NCBI RefSeq assembly: GCF_003286645.3
Contig: NZ_CP127382.2
Coordinates: 1,612,001 to 1,676,000 of the forward strand
DNA from: Aerococcus tenax
GTDB taxonomy: Bacteria; Bacillota; Bacilli; Lactobacillales; Aerococcaceae
Length of the DNA: 64,000 bases
Direction: 5' to 3'
Position numbers and translations under genes: made by a program. How positions within the stretch are numbered: position 1 is the stretch's first letter; each line of letters opens with the position of its first letter. This document shows, piece by piece, positions 28,078-40,021 of this stretch. The notes under the pieces were generated by a model. That model saw nothing but the letters and a program-made list of their open reading frames with translations, was not told the origin of the DNA and did no database searches.

Positions 28078-28527
28078 TCAATACAACTGTTTAAAGCTTT
28101 GGTAGTGGTCATCCGTATAGTAGATGTCGCCAGATGAGGAATACACTAGGCGGTCATCGCCCCGATAGCCCCCATAGTAGTTGACATCGGCCTCTCGGTA
28201 AGTCTTATCAGCCGGTAGCTTCTTTTCGAAGTTACCAAAATGATCGCCACCAATGGTTTTCTTATCGGTCACTTCCCATAAATTGCCCTTATCACTTTCC
28301 CATCCAGCTGCCTGGGCTTCTTTTTTAGTGATATAATTTGGCGGAAGTTCCTGGTAGGCATTGAGATAGGCACTAACCTCTTCATCAGAGCGATAAACCT
28401 GACCATACTCCACCTGGTTTTCTACCTGCTGATGGGAGACTTGATCCAGAACTTGGTCCAAGCCTTGGCAACCCGCTAGGCAAAAGGCTAAAACTCCCGT
28501 TAAGAGAAAAGTTAAAAACCGCTTCAT
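28078..28527 (-). CDS. Barnase family ribonuclease with lipoprotein signal
   Basis: A 149-residue precursor. MKRFLTFLLTGVLAFCLAGCQG is a signal peptide with a lipobox (LAGC), so the mature enzyme should be lipid-anchored outside the membrane. The mature part aligns by eye with barnase from LPPNYITKKEAQAAGW through GGDHFGNFEKKLP, YREADVNYYGG, DDRLVYSSSGDIYYT to DDHYQSF. The residues equivalent to barnase Lys27, Glu73, Arg87 and His102 are all present, so activity as a guanyl-preferring endoribonuclease is likely. Start at 28527 with AGGTGA 8 nt upstream. Barstar follows directly. Confidence 0.9.
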   Translation of the reverse strand: MKRFLTFLLTGVLAFCLAGCQGLDQVLDQVSHQQVENQVEYGQVYRSDEEVSAYLNAYQELPPNYITKKEAQAAGWESDKGNLWEVTDKKTIGGDHFGNFEKKLPADKTYREADVNYYGGYRGDDRLVYSSSGDIYYTDDHYQSFKQLY

Positions 28528-28556
28528 TGCTATAATCACCTACTTCATTTTTCTCT

Positions 28557-28565
28557 ATTATAGCA
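28557..28565 (-). promoter_or_regulatory. Extended -10 promoter of the barnase operon
   Basis: TGCTATAAT on the minus strand, 29 nt upstream of the barnase ATG. No strong -35 is visible. The terminator of the preceding gene lies just upstream, so the operon is an independent unit. Confidence 0.55.
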
Positions 28566-28581
28566 AAAGCCTAGCTAAAAG

Positions 28582-28615
28582 AAAAAAGGTGCCCAGTCCA
28601 GTATTGACACCTTTT
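28582..28615 (-). terminator. Terminator after the thioredoxin-like gene
   Basis: AAAAGGTG pairs with CACCTTTT across a 16-nt loop, with a T-run on the minus strand. Confidence 0.65.
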
Positions 28616-28656
28616 CGAGAAACATGCTCGTATTTTATTTTTTCGCTAGTGAGAAA

Positions 28657-29031
28657 TTATTGAGCGATTTTCTCTCTAATACTTTCGATTGAATCTGAGG
28701 AATCAACACCTAGGTTTTCTAAGCGTTTTTCCCCACCGATACGCACTAGGGCAGGCACTGTTGCCACTTGGGCTTGTTCTCTAAATTCTTGAATGGCAAC
28801 ACTTTCTGCGGTGGCGGTTGAGTCCAGGTAAGCAATCTCCAAATCATCGCTTTCAATGATTTCAATTAATTTAGGTAGGAACTTGCGGCAATAAGGACAA
28901 GTTGGCCGCCCCACGAAAACTAAGGATTCTTCCTTACTATCTAGATTAGAAAGCAGGTCTTTGGCGTTCACCCGGTTTAATTTTTCAACAGCTTCATTAA
29001 ATTCACTTTCACTATAAGCCATATTTTCCAC
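28657..29031 (-). CDS. Thioredoxin-like protein (CPYC)
   Basis: A 124-residue cytoplasmic protein with a thioredoxin fold and the redox motif PTCPYCRKF (near residue 45), followed by the cis-proline region ATVPALVRI. Similar short proteins in lactic acid bacteria are annotated as bacteriocin transport accessory or thiol-reductase proteins, but no bacteriocin genes are visible here. The start may be GTG at 29031 (AAAGG 7 nt upstream) or ATG at 29022. It has its own terminator. Confidence 0.8.
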   Translation of the reverse strand: MENMAYSESEFNEAVEKLNRVNAKDLLSNLDSKEESLVFVGRPTCPYCRKFLPKLIEIIESDDLEIAYLDSTATAESVAIQEFREQAQVATVPALVRIGGEKRLENLGVDSSDSIESIREKIAQ

Positions 29032-29102
29032 AACCTTTCCTTTCTATAATAACTTAAATTTCATAAAAATTAAAATAAATGAATTATAAAAGTCCTGACT
29101 TT

Positions 29103-29111
29103 TGCTATACT
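29103..29111 (+). promoter_or_regulatory. Extended -10 promoter of the glycosyltransferase gene
   Basis: TGCTATACT on the plus strand, 53 nt before the start codon. The -35 region is weak. Confidence 0.45.
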
Positions 29112-29164
29112 CAAGGGTGTAAGCACGAGAATCAGACTTGTAAAATAAACATGAGGTGACCCCA

Positions 29165-30109
29165 TTGAAGTCAATTTCTATTATTATCCCTTGCTACAAT
29201 GAAGCCGATAATATCCGCCCCTATTACCAGGCCATGTTAGCGACCATGGCTCACTTCCCTGACCCATTGAACTGGCAGCTCCTCTTTATTGATGACGGAT
29301 CCACAGACCAGACCCTCCAAGAAATCAAGACCCTGAGCCAAGCAGATCCGCGGCTGACTTACCTAGCTTTTTCTAGGAACTTCGGCAAGGAAGCGGGCAT
29401 TTATGCTGGCTTACAACACAGCCACGGAGACTACGTGGTGATTATGGACGTCGACCTCCAAGACCCGCCTGAATTATTGGTCCCCATGTACCAAAAACTC
29501 AAAGAAGAAGACTATGACTGTGTGGTGACTCGCCGTCAAGACCGGCAAGGAGAATCTTGGTTTCGCTCCCAGTGTGCCCGTCTCTTTTACTGGCTGATTA
29601 ACCAATTATCCCACACCCCTATTCGCAGCGGGGAAAGAGACTACCGCATGATGACTCGGCAAATGGTCGATAGTGTCCTCAAGGTGAGTGAAGTCAATCG
29701 TTTCTCTAAGGGAATCTTTAATTGGGTCGGCTACCAAAAGGCCTATATCGATTTTCCTAACCACCAACGTCAGTTTGGCCACAGCCATTTTAGCTTTTGG
29801 AATCTCTTGGTATATTCCTTAGAAGGGATTATTTCTTTTTCACAAATTCCCCTCAACATCATCGCTATCCTAGGCCTGATTGTCTTTATCCTAGCTATTG
29901 GATTAGCGGCCTTCTTTATGATCCGTACCCTGCTCTTTGGTAATCCCACCTCGGGCTGGACGTCAACCATTGTTATTATTTTACTCATGGGCGGTCTACA
30001 AATGCTTTCTCTCGGCATTGTGGGGAAGTACATTGGCAAGACTTTTCTGGAAAGCAAGAGACGCCCCCTTTACCTGGTTAAGGAAAGTAACCTTGAAGAA
30101 GACGACTAA
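29165..30109 (+). CDS. Family 2 glycosyltransferase, DPM1/GtrB type
   Basis: A 314-residue membrane glycosyltransferase. The GT-A domain starts SISIIIPCYNEADN, has LLFIDDGSTDQTL, and carries VIMDVDLQDPPELL as the metal-binding DxD region. Two C-terminal membrane helices follow (near 230 and 270). Such enzymes usually transfer glucose or another sugar to undecaprenyl phosphate for wall or lipid decoration; the donor is not identifiable. The start is taken as TTG at 29165 with GAGGTG 6 nt upstream; a GTG at 29156 overlaps that site. It is monocistronic. Confidence 0.87.
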   Translation: MKSISIIIPCYNEADNIRPYYQAMLATMAHFPDPLNWQLLFIDDGSTDQTLQEIKTLSQADPRLTYLAFSRNFGKEAGIYAGLQHSHGDYVVIMDVDLQDPPELLVPMYQKLKEEDYDCVVTRRQDRQGESWFRSQCARLFYWLINQLSHTPIRSGERDYRMMTRQMVDSVLKVSEVNRFSKGIFNWVGYQKAYIDFPNHQRQFGHSHFSFWNLLVYSLEGIISFSQIPLNIIAILGLIVFILAIGLAAFFMIRTLLFGNPTSGWTSTIVIILLMGGLQMLSLGIVGKYIGKTFLESKRRPLYLVKESNLEEDD

Positions 30110-30132
30110 TAAAATGCCTTTTACTTAGGAAC

Positions 30133-30675
30133 TTATTTAATCAAGCCAGCAGATCCATAAAAGTAGGCCAGGGCTGCCTCCCAATTATCCAGCCGGTCGG
30201 GATAATTTTCCGTCAGGTTATGGGGTGCTGAAAAGAGCAGCCCCTTACCATTAAAGCCTTGAAAATGACGACTATTATCATCAATCAAATAATCAGCCCC
30301 CAAAATCGACTTTTGCCCACAGAAAACATAGTGACTATCGGGGATAAAGTCAAAGTGTTGGGTTAACCACTCATACTTAGCCGCAAAAGAACTCGGAAAT
30401 TCCATTGCAGCCGTAGTAATAAAGACTTCATAATCCTGACTGAGTTGCCAAAGGGCCTCTCGTGCCCCCTCAATGATCCCAAGATCAGCAAAATAATTAG
30501 GATCAGCCACCATATCATGGAGTACTTTTTGGTACTGGGGAAATAATTGATCCAAGTTCTTCCCAAGGAGGTCTTCTTTTTTAATTTGAAAATCATAGTT
30601 TTCATTAAACAAACGAATTTGCTTGGCTAAAAAATCCGCAATCACTTCGTCCATATCAACAGCAATTTTTTGCAT
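30133..30675 (-). CDS. 5'(3')-deoxyribonucleotidase-like HAD phosphatase
   Basis: A 180-residue HAD-superfamily protein of the NT5C type. The catalytic motif is VDMDEVIADF near the N-terminus, motif II lies in VFITTAAMEFPSSFAAK, and the C-terminal acidic motif is ADYLIDDNSRHFQGF. Relatives dephosphorylate deoxyribonucleoside monophosphates. The ATG at 30675 (MQKIAVDMDE) gives 9-nt spacing to AAAGGA; an ATG two codons earlier is possible. It lies downstream of the rRNA operon in the same direction. Confidence 0.85.
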   Translation of the reverse strand: MQKIAVDMDEVIADFLAKQIRLFNENYDFQIKKEDLLGKNLDQLFPQYQKVLHDMVADPNYFADLGIIEGAREALWQLSQDYEVFITTAAMEFPSSFAAKYEWLTQHFDFIPDSHYVFCGQKSILGADYLIDDNSRHFQGFNGKGLLFSAPHNLTENYPDRLDNWEAALAYFYGSAGLIK

Positions 30676-30730
30676 AGGCATTCTTCCTTTCTTAACGAGT
30701 AAGCAAAAGCAATTTCTCCTACTAATACTA

Positions 30731-30770
30731 GCAAGCAGGTTTTAACTAATTCAGACCTGCTTGCTTTTTT
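30731..30770 (+). terminator. Plus-strand terminator without an adjacent plus-strand gene
   Basis: GCAAGCAGGT pairs perfectly with ACCTGCTTGC, followed by TTTTTT on the plus strand. The nearest plus-strand gene ends at 30109, with a minus-strand gene in between, so it may stop antisense transcription toward the rRNA operon. Confidence 0.7.
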
Positions 30771-30870
30771 GTTTTCACAAACTTGTAAACGGTTTTGATG
30801 ATCTTAATAACTTACTTATCCTATGCCTTATTAAAACACAGAGCCCTAGGCAATTCCAAAAGAAAACAAC

Positions 30871-30897
30871 AAAAAAGCCATTCCTATTGGAATGGCT
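30871..30897 (-). terminator. rRNA operon terminator
   Basis: AGCCATTCC and GGAATGGCT form a perfect 9-bp stem with a 4-nt loop, followed by six T on the minus strand, 9 nt after the 5S gene. Confidence 0.93.
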
Positions 30898-30905
30898 CTT
30901 AGTTA

Positions 30906-31022
30906 GCACGGCAACGTCCTAGTCTCACAGGGGGCAACCCCCAACTACATTCGGCGCTAAGAAGCTTAACTGCTGTGTTCGGGATGGATACAGGTGGGTC
31001 CTTCTTGCCATCGTCACCGTAC
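30906..31022 (-). rRNA. rrf: 5S ribosomal RNA
   Basis: The minus strand shows the Firmicutes 5S core (CCGAACACAGCAGTTAAGC, GGTTGCCCCCTGTGAGA). The ends GTACGGTGAC and GTTGCCGTGC pair to form helix I, which fixes the limits at 117 nt. It is the last gene of the operon. Confidence 0.95.
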
Positions 31023-31098
31023 AATTTATTTTTTGAGCTTGTTCGCTCAAAACTGAATCTATCATGCCTTCCTTAAACCTCATACAACCTTATCCTTT

Positions 31099-35760
<4,662 letters not shown>

Positions 35761-35936
35761 AATCATGAGCGTTGATAGCTCATTTGTTTGCTGACTAGTT
35801 ATAGTCTGGTCTAGACTTATTGTTTGAATTGTTGATTCATCAACATAAATGTTGATGCCCTACACATTTGGTTCGTCTTCTTTGTTCAGTTTTCAAAGGT
35901 CTAAATCTTGCTGCCTTCCGTGACAGCGACTTAATT
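35761..35936 (-). other. rRNA operon leader
   Basis: The transcribed leader ahead of 16S. It carries the 5' half of the 16S processing stalk (35866-35902). No gene is present between the 16S and the divergent gene that starts at 36199. Confidence 0.6.
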
Positions 35937-35966
35937 AGTATACCATAGCTTTCTAATCCTTGTCAA
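35937..35966 (-). promoter_or_regulatory. rRNA promoter P2
   Basis: TTGACA (35961-35966) and TATACT (35937-35942) on the minus strand are 18 nt apart, with TGG before the -10. Confidence 0.85.
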
Positions 35967-36029
35967 CAACTTTTTAAAAGTTTTCTTATTTAAAAACTTT
36001 TGTTGGCAAATCTCTCAGCCAGGAACTAT

Positions 36030-36059
36030 ATTATATAATCATTCAGAAGATTTTGTCAA
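36030..36059 (-). promoter_or_regulatory. rRNA promoter P1
   Basis: Consensus TTGACA (36054-36059) and TATAAT (36030-36035) on the minus strand, 18 nt apart, about 90 nt upstream of P2. Tandem promoters are usual for rRNA operons. Confidence 0.85.
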
Positions 36060-36132
36060 TAATTTTCTGAAATATTTTTTTTGCTGGGGAGCTATTCGCT
36101 CTCAAGCAACTCTAATAGATTACCAGCTTATT

Positions 36133-36160
36133 TAGACATTGTCAACAGCTATGGTATAAT
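36133..36160 (+). promoter_or_regulatory. Promoter of the thioesterase gene
   Basis: TAGACA (36133-36138), 16-nt spacer, TATAAT (36155-36160) with TGG before the -10. Divergent from the rRNA promoters. Confidence 0.65.
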
Positions 36161-36198
36161 TAATTTAAATTTTTATAATGCGCCCAAGGAGGATTACT

Positions 36199-36570
36199 AT
36201 GGATACCTATTTTACTGTTTTACCCCACCAATTGGCAAACCAAGTCGGCTCGGGAAGTTTAGAAGTGCTTTCTAGCCCCTGGCTCTTAGGTTATTTCGAA
36301 AATGCAGCCGTACGTTTTTTGAAAGATCACTTAGAGGAAGACGAAACGACCGTGGGAACTTATGCCCAGTTAGAGCATTTGGCCCCTAGTCTCTTGAATG
36401 AAGAAATTCGTATTCATTGTGAATTGGTTAACTACGATGATCGTCATTATCATTTTCAAATGCAGGCCTACTGCCAAGACCAATTAATTGGCCGTTTAGA
36501 CCACCGCCGCGTGAAAGTTAAAAAGGAAAGCTTCATGAAGAAAGCCCAAGATAATTCATCCCTTCAATAG
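36199..36570 (+). CDS. Hotdog-fold thioesterase family protein (FlK-like)
   Basis: A 123-residue soluble protein. The pattern of a short hotdog domain is visible: LEVLSSPWLLGYFENAAVRFLKDHL, then DETTVGTYAQLEHLAP and IRIHCELVNYDDRHYHFQM, as in fluoroacetyl-CoA thioesterase-like acyl-CoA hydrolases. The substrate is unknown. The ATG at 36199 follows AAGGAGG by 6 nt. It is a single-gene unit between its own promoter and a strong terminator. Confidence 0.8.
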   Translation: MDTYFTVLPHQLANQVGSGSLEVLSSPWLLGYFENAAVRFLKDHLEEDETTVGTYAQLEHLAPSLLNEEIRIHCELVNYDDRHYHFQMQAYCQDQLIGRLDHRRVKVKKESFMKKAQDNSSLQ

Positions 36571-36626
36571 AAAAAAGCCTAAGTGGCCAGCGTATTTAAG
36601 CGCTCAAGGTCAACTTAGGCTTTTTC
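36571..36626 (+). terminator. Bidirectional terminator
   Basis: AAAAAAGCCTAAGT and ACTTAGGCTTTTTC flank a longer loop. It lies between the convergent thioesterase and CNNM/CBS genes and abuts both. Confidence 0.85.
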
Positions 36627-37952
36627 TTATTCGTTGTCGTCTTCTTCACGAGGTTGGTAGTGGACTCTGATTTTACGAATCCGTCCATCATCTACATCAG
36701 TCGTGGTGAAGAGATAATCATCGACTTGGATGCTTTCATTAATGGTATCTTGGGGAAAGCGGCCCAAGTGTTCAATAATAATACCGGCCATCGTATCGGA
36801 GTCGCCCGAATAGATATGGGCATTGAACAGCTGATTAAACTTATCAATCGGCATACTTCCGTCAATGATATAGGTATCATCACTAACCTTCTTATATTTA
36901 AAGGACATCTCATCGTACTCATCTTCTATGTCCCCGACAATCACTTCAATCAAGTCTTCCAAGGTCACTAAACCGACCACTCCCCCGTATTCATCTTTTA
37001 AGATGGCCATGTGGAGGTGGTTACGCTTAAACTCTAAAAGCAAATCATCGATAAAGACCGTTTCCGGTGCAAAGTAAGGCTCGCGCATGATGTTTTCCAT
37101 TTGAATATTTTCAAAGCCTACCCGGTTAGCTTCCCGTAAAACGTCCTTGGCATGGACAATACCTAGAATATCGTCTTTGTCATCCCGGTAAACCGGAATC
37201 CGAGAATATTGGGACTGAAGAATGAGCTGCAAGTTCTCCTCGCGGTCATCTTCAATATCCAGCATAAAGGTATCTGTCCGCGGCACCATCACGCCCTTAG
37301 CTAGCTTGGAATCCAAGGAAAGCACCCCTTGCATCATCCGGAATTCATCCATATCAATGATTCCGTCATTGCGGCCACTCTCAATTAACTTCCGCATTTC
37401 TGAGCGAGTCAAGCGTTCTTCTCTTTGGGTAAAGTCGATCGGTGCGATAGCCTTTAGCACGTCAGTCGAGGCGGTTAATAACCAGACGAAAGGTGTAAAC
37501 ACTTTATTTAAGAATGATATTGTTCCTGCCGAAAATAGGCAGTACTTCTCTGGTATTTGGATGGCGACTTGCTTAGGAAAGAGCTCCCCAAAGACAAGGG
37601 AGATATAAGATAAAATCACCGTAACAATCGCTGTAGCCAGAATTTCGGCAGCGGGTATATTAGCCAAATAAGGCAAGATGTAGCCCACAAAGGTATTGGC
37701 AGCCGATGCCGAGGATAAGAACCCAGCAAAGGTGATTCCTACCTGAATGGTAGACAGAAAATCATCCGACTTATCCAGTAATTGGACCACTTTTACAGCG
37801 CGACGGTCGCCCTCCTCAGCCAATTGGTTGATCTTGCCTTGGTTAACAGAAACAAAGGCCATTTCTGCCCCAGCTAAGAAAGCATTAATTAAGGTTAATA
37901 CCAGTATTAAAATTATTTGTCCTAGGATCGAAGAGGCCCCCGGATCTTCCAT
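36627..37952 (-). CDS. CNNM/CorC-type membrane protein with CBS domains
   Basis: A 441-residue protein: an N-terminal DUF21/CNNM membrane domain with about four helices (LINAFLAGAEMAFVSVNQGKI), a CBS pair (MVPRTDTFMLD, SRIPVYRDDKDDILGIVHAKD, DEYGGVVGLVTLEDLIEVIVGDIEDEYD) and a C-terminal CorC_HlyC domain (IDGSMPIDKFNQLF). Family members act in magnesium efflux or homeostasis, although many are annotated as hemolysins. The start has GGAG 9 nt upstream. An 18-bp palindrome lies beside its presumed promoter. Confidence 0.9.
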   Translation of the reverse strand: MEDPGASSILGQIILILVLTLINAFLAGAEMAFVSVNQGKINQLAEEGDRRAVKVVQLLDKSDDFLSTIQVGITFAGFLSSASAANTFVGYILPYLANIPAAEILATAIVTVILSYISLVFGELFPKQVAIQIPEKYCLFSAGTISFLNKVFTPFVWLLTASTDVLKAIAPIDFTQREERLTRSEMRKLIESGRNDGIIDMDEFRMMQGVLSLDSKLAKGVMVPRTDTFMLDIEDDREENLQLILQSQYSRIPVYRDDKDDILGIVHAKDVLREANRVGFENIQMENIMREPYFAPETVFIDDLLLEFKRNHLHMAILKDEYGGVVGLVTLEDLIEVIVGDIEDEYDEMSFKYKKVSDDTYIIDGSMPIDKFNQLFNAHIYSGDSDTMAGIIIEHLGRFPQDTINESIQVDDYLFTTTDVDDGRIRKIRVHYQPREEDDNE

Positions 37953-38042
37953 ATATCATTTCTCCTTTATTGCTTCAAAAATGTCTTTATATTAATCTAG
38001 TATATTATAATTTTTTTCGCCCGTCTATACTTTGCTTCAAGC

Positions 38043-38069
38043 ATTATAATAGGAAAAGCTAGCTTTTCC
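38043..38069 (-). promoter_or_regulatory. Palindromic operator beside a TATAAT box
   Basis: GGAAAAGCTAGCTTTTCC (38052-38069) is a perfect 18-bp palindrome, and TATAAT lies 3 nt downstream on the minus strand (38043-38048). It would cover the spacer and -35 of a promoter for the CNNM/CBS gene. The -35 itself is poor, which fits a regulated promoter. Confidence 0.45.
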
Positions 38070-38091
38070 CTGATTCATTTTGCCTTTCTAT

Positions 38092-38114
38092 AAAAAAGCC
38101 CGGACCAGCCGGGC
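38092..38114 (-). terminator. Terminator of the MerR-ABC operon
   Basis: GCCCGG pairs with CCGGGC with a 5-nt loop, followed by six T on the minus strand, 41 nt after the permease stop codon. Confidence 0.88.
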
Positions 38115-38154
38115 AAAGCACTTTCTAATTAAATGGACCACTAGACAGGATTGG

Positions 38155-38925
38155 CTACAATTGCCGGCGGTTAAAGAGGGGGAAACTGAGACAGAGACTG
38201 CCCAGGATCAGCCCTCCCGTAGTATAGATCGCTTGACGGCAGTCTTCAAAATCCAAACCTTCTCCCAATAAGGCCTTCCCTTCCGTTAAAAGGATCGGAG
38301 AATAATCCTTACTTTGTGGGAAGACACTCAGCACATAAAAGACTAAGAGACTAGCAAACAAGGTCACTAGGACCCCACTAGAGGAAGTTGCCAGGGTGGA
38401 AGATACGAGGAGAAGACTGACAACCAAGAGGCCAAAACCGTACCAGGCTAGGAGGGCAAGGGTTAAATCGTCCTGATTAACACTGCCCAAATAATATTGG
38501 GTATAAGTTAAGGTGGTCAGCCAGCAAATGCTATAGGCCCCGGTCCAAAGGGTGACCAAGAAGATAAATTTTGCGAGAAGGAATTGGCTCCGTTTCAAAC
38601 CCTTGGTCAAGACCAGAATCAAGGTCCCGGTCTGGTATTCCTTAGTTAAGAGCTGACTCTCCAAAAAGACAAAGCAGAGCATGGCTAGGGGGAGGTTTTT
38701 AAAGAACTGCTCCCAAGCCATGGTCGCCGTCACTTCTACCGCTTGGACCTGGATGGCTAGGCCGTTATCTTGGCTAGCAATTTGTTCCAGCATCCAGGGA
38801 GTCGCCAGGGCCAAGCCTGTATTCATTAAACCAATGACAAAGAAAACCAAAACTAAAATAAAGAGCTGGCCACCCCGCCACTGGGCTAAAAACTCCTTCT
38901 TCAGTAAAGTCATTAATGTCTTCAT
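38155..38925 (-). CDS. ABC transporter permease (ABC-2 type)
   Basis: A 256-residue membrane protein with about six helices, starting MKTLMTLLKKEFLAQWRGG, typical of ABC-2 permeases. A large extracytoplasmic loop (TPWMLEQIASQDNGLAIQ...) follows the first helix. Its ATG overlaps the stop of the ATPase gene by 4 nt. The substrate is not predictable; such pairs often serve in drug, peptide or stress export. Confidence 0.85.
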   Translation of the reverse strand: MKTLMTLLKKEFLAQWRGGQLFILVLVFFVIGLMNTGLALATPWMLEQIASQDNGLAIQVQAVEVTATMAWEQFFKNLPLAMLCFVFLESQLLTKEYQTGTLILVLTKGLKRSQFLLAKFIFLVTLWTGAYSICWLTTLTYTQYYLGSVNQDDLTLALLAWYGFGLLVVSLLLVSSTLATSSSGVLVTLFASLLVFYVLSVFPQSKDYSPILLTEGKALLGEGLDFEDCRQAIYTTGGLILGSLCLSFPLFNRRQL

Positions 38926-39818
38926 CGAACCACCTCTTGAAATAAATCATCTAACGACGTCTCTACCCGCTCCACTTGCCGGAGGGCTAAGTCTTGGTCA
39001 GCCAACCAGGCTAAGACTACTTTCAAGGGATAATCTTGGCTAGAAAAGCGCAACTTGCCGGTCTGGTCGAGTTGGCTCTTGGGAAAGGCCGCTTGAAAGC
39101 TTAAGCGGTCTTCAGCCTGCTCCAGCTCGACTTGGTAGCTGGGTCCACCCACCTGATGGGTCAAGGTTTCCAAGGGGCCGGCTAGGGCAATCTGCCCTTG
39201 GTTTAAGAGGGCCACATGGCTACAGACCTTTTCAACGTCTGACAAGATATGGGTGGAAAAAAGCACCGTGGTTTCCTGGCGAATATTAGACAAAATCGCT
39301 AGAATATCCCGCCGTCCCAAGGGATCTAAGGCCGAAGTAGGTTCGTCACAAATTAATAATTGTGGACGACCCATGAGGGCTTGGGCAATCCCTAAGCGCT
39401 GCTTCATGCCCCGCGAATAGCCTTTGATCCGTTGTTTATCTTGGGCTAGGCCTACCAGGTCTAAAAGTTCCTGGCTCCTTTTCTTGGCTTCACTGACTGA
39501 CATACCCGCAATCTGCCCTAAAAAGCGCAGGTATTCTTCTCCGTTCATAAAAGGATAGAAGGCCGGCACATCAGGCAGGTAGCCAATATAGCGGTTGGTT
39601 TGAGTCTGGCCATAGCTGACCCGCTCGCCCTTAACACAAATTTGCCCCTGGTCAGCGGACATGAGGCCCAGGATAAGTTTCATAGTAGTCGTCTTGCCGG
39701 CCCCATTTCTTCCAATGAAGCCAAAGACACTGCCTTGGGGCACCGTCAAGGATAAATTATCAAGGATGGTATGACTGCCGAATTTTTTGGACACATGGTC
39801 CAAGGTCAAAATTGCCAT
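38922..39818 (-). CDS. ABC transporter ATP-binding protein
   Basis: A 298-residue ATPase with Walker A GRNGAGKTT (near 37), signature SRGMKQRLG, Walker B LLICDEPTSALD and the H-loop STHILSD. It forms a transporter with the overlapping permease. The start overlaps the end of the small PLDc_N-like gene, so the operon is tightly coupled. Confidence 0.93.
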   Translation of the reverse strand: MAILTLDHVSKKFGSHTILDNLSLTVPQGSVFGFIGRNGAGKTTTMKLILGLMSADQGQICVKGERVSYGQTQTNRYIGYLPDVPAFYPFMNGEEYLRFLGQIAGMSVSEAKKRSQELLDLVGLAQDKQRIKGYSRGMKQRLGIAQALMGRPQLLICDEPTSALDPLGRRDILAILSNIRQETTVLFSTHILSDVEKVCSHVALLNQGQIALAGPLETLTHQVGGPSYQVELEQAEDRLSFQAAFPKSQLDQTGKLRFSSQDYPLKVVLAWLADQDLALRQVERVETSLDDLFQEVVR

Positions 39819-40021
39819 CAGTCCTCCTCCTTACCAAAGATGAGATAGAGGATCGGGCCGATAAATTGCATCAAGACGATCACTACAACCAACCAAAAAG
39901 TCCGCCCCCCTCTTTTATAGGTCTTATGGGTTAAGATATGGTGCAAGGCATAAACTAACAAAGCAACTTGTAAAACAACAACAGGAATTAAAAAGGGTAA
40001 ATATTCACTCAAGTTATTCAT
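39818..40021 (-). CDS. Small PLDc_N-like membrane protein
   Basis: A 67-residue protein with two membrane helices (LIPVVVLQVALLVYALHHIL and FWLVVVIVLMQFIGPILYLIFG). The second ends in the motif GPILYLIFGK that is typical of the PLD nuclease N-terminal family. The ATG at 40021 follows AAGGAG by 6 nt. It lies between the MerR regulator and the ABC ATPase and is probably an accessory part of the system. Confidence 0.75.
   Translation of the reverse strand: MNNLSEYLPFLIPVVVLQVALLVYALHHILTHKTYKRGGRTFWLVVVIVLMQFIGPILYLIFGKEED

Noticed and set aside
28657-29031. Bacteriocin locus suggested by the thioredoxin-like accessory protein
   Set aside because: No precursor peptide, transporter or immunity gene is adjacent. 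The protein is better called a general thioredoxin-like protein.
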